From Torreya grandis (lineage: Eukaryota > Streptophyta > Pinopsida > Cupressales > Taxaceae), in assembly GCA_037957365.1 (NCBI GenBank), contig JARHVA010000006.1, positions 13,164,001-13,228,000 of the forward strand: a stretch of DNA of 64,000 nt. The letters run 5' to 3'. The notes beneath the pieces were generated by a model. It made no database searches, was not told where the DNA came from, and saw nothing but the letters and a program-made list of their open reading frames with translations. Within the stretch, counting starts at the first letter, position 1. Each line of letters starts with the position of its first letter. Below are positions 57,800-64,000 of this stretch, piece by piece. A program made the translations under genes and the position numbers.

Positions 57800-58126
57800 T
57801 ACTATGCCATTAACCATTAGTATGTCTAGGGGTATGTGTAGCCTACTTATGGCTTGCATAACCCTTTTGCATATTATTTTACATTTATCTATGCATTTAT
57901 ATGCTTAGTAGGTTAGCCTATGGGTTATCCATGGCCTTGGTAAACTATATATAGGAGGTAAGGTTAGTTGTTCGTTATCATATCAAAGTATTAATTTCTT
58001 ATTTAAAGTATTAGGAGGTTTCCCCCTTCAAATGGTTTATATATTATTCATATTTTCTAATATAGTTCCATATAATTATGATATATTGCTTTATTTTTTC
58101 TTATTTGGTGAATTAATATCATTTTA
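57800..58126 (+). repeat. Element IV 3' LTR
   Basis: TACTATGCCATTAACC to ATCATTTTA, then the duplicated target GGTAT (58127-58131). Same TATA-like element as the 5' copy (ACTATATATAGGAGG near 57947). Confidence 0.85.
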
Positions 58127-58131
58127 GGTAT

Positions 58132-61100
58132 AGTGCATAGTAATCATAACTCATGAAGAGGCATGTTCATGGTGAGCATGAAGATGTATATGTAGAGGTA
58201 AGACATTGTTTGAATAGCATGTAAGGCATGTGAGAAAGGTGTATAGGCACTAAGGATAATTTTAAGGTGAGTTTACAGGGGTAAGACCTTCAATCTGAGT
58301 TTGCAACTAGACCAGTCCTAGACCTTGTCTGGCCTAATGAGATATCATGATCTATTATCAAGGTATGTGAATGATTTATGGTAGTGTTTAAGAATGAGAT
58401 AGGTTATATGCATGAGATTAATATTTTTAGTATGTGATTAAGGTTTTGAGATCAATTTCAAGAGGTATAAATGTTAGTTTCAAGTCCTAATGTGGTTTGT
58501 AGATCAAGGACTAGAGAGAAAAGAGAGAGAACATGGCATAATGAGGTATCAGGATTAGTTTTCAAGTAAAATGTGAGCATATGAGCATTGAAAAAGGTGA
58601 TTAAAGTTGTTTTAATCTTACTCATGCAGTCTCATATCAAATTTTGAAGGGTAAGGCATGAAAATGTGTTCTAAGGTCTCTCGAGTGCATAGAATGAAAG
58701 GTTCTCTACCTGAAAAGGTTTTTATTATGCTCATTAGCTCATAAAACATATACATGGGAACCTAATATATTAATGGTAGATGGGAAAGGTCCTATCTCAA
58801 AATTCCAATCATTAATTTTTGGATTAAGGGGCTTCGATTTATGAATAATCGTTAATAGTAAAAGTGTGTTTAAACCCTCTTAGAACCCTAATGAAGACCC
58901 GATGTTGGATATTTTGCTAAAAATTGATTAAGATGTATTGGTATGGATAGATAAGTTATTTTAGGTTGTATTAACTCTCCCAAGAACCTCTAGGTGTGAT
59001 TGAGTTGTTAGGTATGTGAGTATACCCTACAAAAAAGTGCTAATTTCTTAGAGATTTATTGTAGTAATCAAAGTTGACCAAGTCAAAGTATGAAAATAGA
59101 TGGAGGATGAATCTTGAGATATTAATTTTATTTCCATTATAATTTATAGATAGGTTCCATTCTTTATGTGTGAAAATTTGGTGTTCCAAGTTGGCTAGTC
59201 GCTAGCAGGCCTAATGAAGAAGAATAGTGTAAAACCCAAGCAGTAGTGAGAAGATGATTAAGAATGTGTTATCATGATAGAATGATGAAACCAAGTACAT
59301 GGATATTTTTTTTGGACTGTTATTTCCTATTCAATCTTGGTATAAATATTTTAATTTAGGTTTAGTTGTGAAAATGATGAAGCCAAAATGGTTTGTTTGG
59401 CTCAGTGAGGACTATGTGTAGTGAGGTCAATAAATTAGTTTGTAAGACCAATAGTTACCACTAGACCATATGATATTTATATTTTAAGATGGTATGGGTA
59501 TGTCTTAGGATAATATAATTTCATTTTAAGTCTTTTAAAGTAGTCATACATGTGTTGAATGTCAATGTCACCATGATTGTGATTTAAGGTAAACAAACAA
59601 CTTTGAATAAGTAAGTTTTAGTGATGAGTTTGAGGATCTATGTCCTGAGTTGAAGTGTCTAATGCATTTGGTGTTATTTTTTGTGACTTGAAAGTATTTT
59701 TCATTCTTTTTAAAATCTTTGAAGTTAGTTTAAGTTAATAAAATGTTTTCATAAAATGGCTTTTTTGTTCAGGATTGGACTGTGAGACTGTAAGTCAAGG
59801 AATTGGTTTGTAAGACCAATATTTGCCATTACACCTTATGATTTTTTCATTTTAGGATGCTCTTAATATGTCATAGTATAATTTTAATTCATCAATAATC
59901 AATAAAAGTGTCTAAACATGTGGTCTAATTCTAATTCCTTATGACTGTGTTTTTGAGTATTATGGTAGTTTTGAGTGAGTACGTTGCAGAGTTGTTCTTG
60001 AGCCATTATTGTCTGAGTGAAGTTGTTCCAAGTAGTTGGGTATGTTCATGAGGTCATGTAGTATATTTATATATGTTTAATTTTTCATGGGATATCTTCT
60101 AAATTATTTATTTAACTTCATTCTTTCAAAATAGTTTCTGAGGTGTACAAGCTTAATAGGGTAGTTTGTCCTAAAGAGGGCTTTAGAGTATGAACAAAGG
60201 ATGAAGATCTAGAAAATCATTGAAGTGGTTAGAATAAGTAATTGAAAAAAAATAAATGGTTTTTATGGTTGTATAATAACATATGGATCTAATAATATCA
60301 AGTCTCAGCATCAAGAGAGAAGACCTAATGAAGTAGGTCGCCATGAGACCTAAAAGGTGAGTAAGACCAATGTTGGTCATTGAGTCAAAATGTACCAAGT
60401 GAATTAAAATAAAATTAAGGTCATAGATATCCTTTAAACATGTTTTTTATGTTTTTTTTACATGAAATTTAAGTGATCAATTATGAGAGAGATCAGATAG
60501 TGTTTGAGTACACACAGGTCTAATGAGACAGTGAGATACAAGGAGTGTTTTATGAAGTAGTAGAATCTATAATGTGTTTTTAATATTAGAATAGTTTTGT
60601 TGGGATCTATTTAAAGTGAATTTTAAATAATATTGGTATCTATATAATTGTAATGCATTATAAGGTATCATGTTCTACACATTACAAGACAGACCTAATG
60701 CAATTAGGTCTCCATGAGTCCTACAGAAAGAATGTAGCCTATTAAGTTGTGACCGACCTAAGATTGTGATTGATTATTATTTAAACATGTCCTAAGTAAA
60801 ATTGTGTGGAAAATATAAGTGAAAAATTGTGTGTGGATGACCAAGGTGGGTATGAGCATGAGGCTTGTATAAAAGCAAGGTCTAATAGGCCTATTTATGG
60901 AGTTAGAGAAGAGTATGTGAAAGCGAATGAAATAACACATTATTGAGAAGAAGAAGGTATTTTAGACCATCATATGGGTGTATATAAACTATCATGAAGA
61001 TATAAAAAGGTTAATTTATATGAATATCAATATGACCTAATCTATCTTAAAGAGACCTAGTTGAGCGAAGAAGCCTAGAAGGTAATTTGAGAAGGATAGA

Positions 61101-61528
61101 CAAGTGAGAAGAGCTAAAGAAGGTGATCATCATCTATTGTGTGAGAAAAAAGGTTTTCTAAATGTGATAAAAAATTTCAAGTGGCTGAGTTGGTTTTAGG
61201 TTATCTAAGGGGTTGGTGCCTCTTTGCAGGTTGGTGTTTGTTAAAGCCTAGTTGAGTGGGTGCTTGAGTAGTTGGAGTTGGTGCTTCACTAAAGGTTATT
61301 TTTTGTCTTATAGGACTTTATTCCATTTGTAGAGATAAGTGGGTTTTCTTCTCCTTGATATTTTCTCACATATGTAATGTGTTATCTTATTTTATGATCT
61401 TGTATGGTTGCATAAGATTTTCTAGATGTTCATATTTGTATGAATTTTTCATGTATGCTTAAGTGGAATTAGATGAATGTTTTGAAGATACTGATTCACC
61501 CCCCCCCACTCAGTGATTTTGATTTCAA
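58132..61528 (+). repeat. Element III 3' LTR, part after element IV
   Basis: Continues the LTR from AGTGCATAGTAATC, matching 29214 (AGTGTATATCACAC) onward, to GATTTCA near 61528. Includes the tandem duplication at about 59385-60040. No gene; short frames such as 60183-60398 are chance. Confidence 0.85.
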
Positions 61529-61757
61529 TAATAGGTGACTATTCAAATTTTTTCACATCTAATTCAACTTTTTACATCATTTCACGATGTCCTAAGACTT
61601 TTCATTTCATCCTTCCAACATTCACATAGCAAACCTATAGTTTTTGACTTGACTGGGAGTGCCCTCTATTTGAGATAAAATAAAGGTCATATCCCATATT
61701 TGAATTTAAAAAGTGAATTAATTGAGTTTTATAATAGGTATTTATGACCTTATGTAC
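61529..61757 (-). repeat. Element I LTR, right copy, piece 3 of 3 (cut by element VI)
   Basis: TAGGTGACTATTC onward matches 7214 onward of the left copy (GTAGGTGACTATTC) through TAATAGGTATTTAT, then CCTTATGTAC, similar to CCTTTGATAC. It stops where element VI begins, so the last part of this LTR should lie beyond the window. Confidence 0.75.
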
Positions 61758-61976
61758 TGTTGACCCAATTTTGCCCCTCAGGCAAAATCTCGGCCACCTC
61801 CTACACCTGCTTCACAGGCCCAGTCATTTCAGGTTGCAAGGTCCACTTTCAGGTCTTGACAGTGCCATTGCAGAGAATAGGCAGCGAAGGACAGAGTCTT
61901 CAGACGTCCGCAAGAGAAGAAGGGGAAAAAACGGAATGTTCGACACTTAGCCAAAAAAGAGGCAGAGAAAATGCGG

Positions 61977-62065
61977 AGGGCGGCAGAATCGCCGCCCACT
62001 ACAAGGGCGGGTAAAATGAGCCCGTCTACGAAGAAAACGCAGAGGGCGGCGAATTCGCCGCCCAC
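61977..62065. repeat. GGGCGGC / GCCGCCC hairpins in element VI U3
   Basis: AGGGCGGCAGAATCGCCGCC, then CACTACAAGGGCGGG, and again AGGGCGGCGAATTCGCCGCC at 62043. Each forms a 7-bp stem with a 4-6-base loop. A third set is at 62422-62460. Confidence 0.7.
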
Positions 62066-62090
62066 AACACAAAGAAAAGAAAAGACATCG

Positions 62091-62161
62091 GCCGACGTCG
62101 GCAATACTGCCGTCGTCGGCACCTTACAGAGACCGACGTCGGCAGAACCACCGACGTCGGC
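62091..62161. repeat. CCGACGTCGG palindromes in element VI U3, group 1
   Basis: GCCGACGTCGGC (62091), GCCGTCGTCGGC (62109), ACCGACGTCGGC (62132) and ACCGACGTCGGC (62150). Starts are 18, 23 and 18 bp apart, the same spacing range as in element V. Three of four are perfect in the central ten bases. Confidence 0.8.
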
Positions 62162-62187
62162 AGCACAAAGACAGGCACAAAAACCAG

Positions 62188-62300
62188 AAAACCCCGTCCA
62201 TGGCGGTGAAATGAAAACCCCGCCCCATGGCGGTGAAATGAAAAAGCCCGCCCATGGCGGTAAAATGGAAAACCCCGCCGCATGGCGGGGAAAGGGAAAT
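62188..62300. repeat. 27-bp tandem repeat with CCGCCCATGGCGG palindrome
   Basis: Four units of the type AACCCCGCCCATGGCGGTGA followed by AATGA. Each contains CCGCC-xAT-GGCGG as an inverted repeat, related to the GGCGG hairpins on both sides. Confidence 0.75.
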
Positions 62301-62320
62301 TGCCGTGCAGAGAACAAGTA

Positions 62321-62396
62321 TACCGACGTCGGCAGATTACCTTAACCGACGTCGGCAGGATTGCCGCCATCGGCAGCTTATCGGCCGACGTCGGCA
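62321..62396. repeat. CCGACGTCGG palindromes in element VI U3, group 2
   Basis: ACCGACGTCGGC (62322), ACCGACGTCGGC (62345), GCCGCCATCGGC (62363) and GCCGACGTCGGC (62384). Distances 23, 18 and 21 bp. Confidence 0.8.
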
Positions 62397-62421
62397 GGTT
62401 TTCCTACATGAAGTTCTTGTA

Positions 62422-62460
62422 AAGGGCGGCAAAATCACCGCCCACTATAAGGGCGGCAAA
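62422..62460. repeat. GGGCGGC hairpin, third copy
   Basis: AAGGGCGGCAAAATCACCGC, then CCACTATAAGGGCGGCAAAA, matching 61976-62015 with few changes. Confidence 0.65.
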
Positions 62461-62555
62461 ATTCCCCTGCAGTGCACAAGAAAAAACCCGCCCAGCCGCC
62501 AAAGGAGAAGACCAGCACGCAAAACGAGGCAACCAGCATGGTCTTGGCAGACTTG

Positions 62556-62563
62556 TGACGTCA
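62556..62563. promoter_or_regulatory. TGACGTCA bZIP site in element VI promoter
   Basis: Perfect TGACGTCA octamer 59 bp upstream of the TATA box. TGACG-type sites are bound by plant TGA/bZIP factors. It shares its GACGTC core with the upstream palindromes. Confidence 0.6.
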
Positions 62564-62614
62564 TCAATAGTGTTTTTTCACACTTTTCAATGAGACTTCC
62601 CTTGGCTCTTCTGC

Positions 62615-62622
62615 TATAAATA
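62615..62622 (+). promoter_or_regulatory. TATA box of element VI
   Basis: TATAAATA in the context CTGCTATAAATACAAGG. Transcription would start about 30 bp downstream. An AATAAA at 62699-62704 then falls in R, as needed for 3'-end formation in the 3' LTR. Confidence 0.7.
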
Positions 62623-63314
62623 CAAGGACTTAATCATTTTCTAAGGATCTTCCTGACTTTTGTAAAGAGCATTGCTCTCCAAACTTCCCACCTGAATCAA
62701 TAAAAATACAGTTTTTACCTCTATTTGGATGGATCTATCAGTGTATGCATTGAATGTTAATCTGTGTCCAGTCATTGTCTCTTGATGCTCTCACAGGTTC
62801 AACACCAGCAAACCTGTGATCTACGAAGTGCCACTGTCTGCTGCTACCAGGAGTAGAGTTCTGTTTCAGAGGTATTGAACAGGTGAGGTCACTTACAGTG
62901 TGTGTTTCTCAGCACCTTGGTGAGTCCCTGTTTCTTGTACTTTCCATAAGAACCTCCCTGTCATCCCGGAGACCTGGTCTTTTCTGCCAGATCTGAGTGT
63001 ATGTATGTTTTTGTCTGATTCTGAGAGTGGATGTGGGAAGGTCACCTGTTTTTGGTGTATCACCTCTTTTAGAGTAGGCTGTTTGTTTTCAAGCTTTTCT
63101 CTCCCTTTTCACTCCCCCCCAAGTGTATACCTATATACCTATATTTTGCGTTACCTGAGACAAACAAGATACATCAGAGGGAACTAGCCCATATCTAGAG
63201 ACTCTCCTCTCCTGCTTCGCCGTCCCACAGGCGAGAGAGGGGTTTCCATGTTGCGGGGAGAGGGCAGGAATCCGTGTTCCTGCCGCTGGGTGCACTTTCC
63301 AGCGTCAACAGTTC

Positions 63315-63332
63315 TGGCACGCCCGGTGGGAC
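63315..63332 (+). other. Element VI primer binding site
   Basis: TGGCACGCCCGGTGGGAC four bases after the LTR end; the undecayed form of the PBS seen in I, II and V. Confidence 0.8.
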
Positions 63333-63477
63333 TGCATTTTATCAAGTTCTAACACAGTAGTATTTCAGGATTGATGTTGGTCCTGCTACAGTGATTTTTA
63401 AAGATTTCCAGCATCTGGCGACTCCACTGGTAAGAGCTCATTTCTTTTTTAAAAAAAAGACCAGTTACTTAGCTTAT

Positions 63478-64000
63478 ATGCCAAAAGTTACCACCAGGTC
63501 AGCTTCAAGAAGGGTTCCCTTTGAGTTCGTTGAACTACCTTTAAACTCCGCTAAAAGACTCAGGTTTGGAAGAACTCACCCTTATCCACTGATAAATCCT
63601 CCTAGACCTGTCGCTAGGAACACCAACCCAGCTCAGCCACAAATACAACCTGTTCCAGCCATGGCCTTGCCTTTTGCAGCTTTTCGTGGTGAAAGCCCTT
63701 TAAACCTCCCACGCTATGATCCGATCCCCGGAACAGCTCTAAAAAATGTGCCCTTTTTTGATGGAGTGGGACCTATTACAGTTGTTGAGCATATAAAAAA
63801 TATTGCCAACCTTTGCAATATTCATAATATAACAGAAGAAAATATTGCCATCAGACTGTTAGCCTTGTCTCTGAAGGGGAAAGCTCTCGACTGGTACGGC
63901 ACCTTGCCTGTGGATTCCATACATTCTTGGAACGAATTGGGCACTCGTTTAACTGATCGTTTTGGGGAAAAAAGTGATGGCCTCTCTCTTGCTGAGCAGC
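63478..64000 (+). CDS. Element VI gag, 5' part (runs off the window)
   Basis: ATG at 63478 (MPKVTTRSASRRVPFEF) opens a frame with no stop to the window end, 174 codons. The N-terminal 60 residues are basic and proline-rich. From about residue 85 the plant Retrotrans_gag core is seen: KNVPFFDGVGPITVVEHIKN, LLALSLKGKALDWYGTLPV and SWNELGTRLTDRF. The LDWY block matches LDWYSSL in element V gag. It would form the retrotransposon particle. The start is chosen because it is the first ATG after the PBS in this frame and gives a V-T-T-R-S start like VLTRSQT in V. No disruption is visible, so this gene may be intact. Confidence 0.85.
   Translation, partial: MPKVTTRSASRRVPFEFVELPLNSAKRLRFGRTHPYPLINPPRPVARNTNPAQPQIQPVPAMALPFAAFRGESPLNLPRYDPIPGTALKNVPFFDGVGPITVVEHIKNIANLCNIHNITEENIAIRLLALSLKGKALDWYGTLPVDSIHSWNELGTRLTDRFGEKSDGLSLAEQ

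Larger units (their letters stand above)
35044..58126 (+). mobile_element. Element IV: Ty3/gypsy chromovirus, interrupted by element V
   Basis: Short LTRs (35044-35371, 328 bp; 57800-58126, 327 bp) flanked by GGTAC (35039-35043) and GGTAT (58127-58131). The undisrupted site exists in the left LTR of III near 29205. Interior of about 4.8 kb without element V, in the order PBS, gag, protease, RT, RNase H, integrase, chromodomain-like tail, polypurine tract (GAAGGGGAGGGGAA). Short LTRs and a C-terminal chromodomain-like tail fit a Reina-like chromovirus. Many stops, and two catalytic residues are lost. Confidence 0.9.
28725..61528 (+). mobile_element. Element III: Copia-like gag-only element with 3.9-kb LTRs
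   Basis: Left LTR 28725-32623 (3899 bp) and right LTR 34556-61528. The right one is 3885 bp once element IV and one target duplication are removed. PBS of initiator-Met type (32629), an about 1.9-kb interior with one gag-like ORF, and a polypurine tract before 34556. The flanks join the element I LTR, whose other copy has the undisrupted site near 7211. The duplication at the ends is too decayed to call with certainty. LTRs more than four times the coding length are extreme and fit a non-autonomous element. Confidence 0.85.
5258..61757 (-). mobile_element. Element I: old Ty3/gypsy-like retrotransposon, gag-protease only, split by nested insertions
   Basis: Two copies of an about 2.2-kb LTR flank a minus-strand interior with PBS, gag and protease. 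The left LTR (5258 to at least 7430) is continuous. The right one is in three pieces (13334-14704, 28105-28724, 61529-61757), separated by elements II and III and cut at its right end by VI. Left and right pieces align along their whole length in the same order. The interior is only about 5.7-5.9 kb, and I find no reverse transcriptase, RNase H or integrase, so the copy appears non-autonomous. It is the most diverged and presumably the oldest insertion of the nest. Confidence 0.8.
61758..63310 (+). repeat. Element VI 5' LTR
   Basis: Ends are TGTTGA...TCAACA, a perfect six-base inverted terminal repeat. The U3 part (61975-62470) is packed with GGCGG hairpins, 27-bp repeats and CCGACGTCGG palindromes. 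The core promoter lies near 62556-62622 and a polyadenylation signal AATAAA at 62699-62704. R and U5 run from about 62645 to 63310. Confidence 0.88.
61758..64000 (+). mobile_element. Element VI: young Ty3/gypsy element, 5' part only
   Basis: Complete 5' LTR (61758-63310), PBS and the first 174 codons of an uninterrupted gag that runs off the window. GC- and CpG-rich, in contrast to the CpG-poor, TpG/CpA-rich surroundings, so little deamination has occurred. The five bases before the LTR are TGTAC. This is the most intact element of the window. Confidence 0.88.

Noticed and set aside
62026..62370. Open frames on both strands across the GC-rich U3 of element VI
   Set aside because: Lack of stops follows from high GC and palindromic repeats; this is promoter DNA of an LTR.
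37831..62396. CRISPR-like appearance of the regularly spaced palindromes
   Set aside because: Repeats are only 10-12 bp, spacers are 6-12 bp and irregular, units are degenerate, and everything around is plant retrotransposon DNA.
1..64000. Host protein-coding genes with introns
   Set aside because: Every readable protein segment is retroelement-like or unknown and stop-ridden, and no exon-like series with splice sites could be supported.

Overview
This window looks like intergenic DNA from a large, repeat-rich seed-plant genome. A gymnosperm such as a conifer is my best guess, inferred from element families and heavy decay rather than proven. I see no host protein gene, rRNA, CRISPR array or bacterial-type operon. 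Nearly everything belongs to six LTR retrotransposons (I to VI) plus the remains of one or two more at the left edge. Most copies carry many stops of the type CAG/CAA/CGA to TAG/TAA/TGA, the pattern left by deamination of methylated cytosine.

Layout. 1-5257: a long decayed plus-strand ORF of unknown function ending at a putative LTR start (3181), a decayed minus-strand plant-mobile-domain (PMD) ORF (about 3950-4440) and an array of short spaced repeats (4530-4900). 5258-61757: element I (minus strand, gag-protease only). Its right-hand LTR has been split by three later insertions. Element II (14705-28099, minus) is a Tat-like non-autonomous copy without gag core or pol. Element III (28725-61528, plus) has about 3.9-kb LTRs around a 1.9-kb Copia-like gag region. 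Element VI (61758 to the end, plus) starts in the last part of the same LTR. Element IV (35044-58126, plus, a chromovirus with a chromodomain-like tail) sits in the 3' LTR of III. Element V (37515-55146, plus, a Tat-clade Ty3/gypsy element with a second RNase H and an antisense PMD ORF) sits in the reverse transcriptase gene of IV. The nest is therefore I > III > IV > V, with II and VI as separate hits in I. Junctions are supported by 5-bp target duplications (II, IV, V) and by undisrupted sister copies inside the window.

How the parts relate. Elements I, II, V and VI share one primer-binding-site type (TGGCAYGCYYGRTGGGAC), while III and IV use the initiator-Met type. V and II share a conserved LTR hairpin and a threefold post-pol repeat, so II is a deletion derivative related to V. 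The most unusual signal is a dispersed palindrome, CCGACGTCGG and its CpG-decayed variants. It is spaced about 17-24 bp in V (both LTRs, leader, and upstream of the antisense PMD ORF) and is densely present in the CpG-rich LTR of VI. Each 12-bp unit RCCGACGTCGGY holds two inverted DRE/CRT cores overlapping a GACGTC bZIP core. The left-edge PMD relic also has a spaced-motif array on its upstream side, so the same layout appears twice.

Boundaries given as approximate were found by eye from LTR-to-LTR matching. Domain calls are from motif recognition, without database searches.
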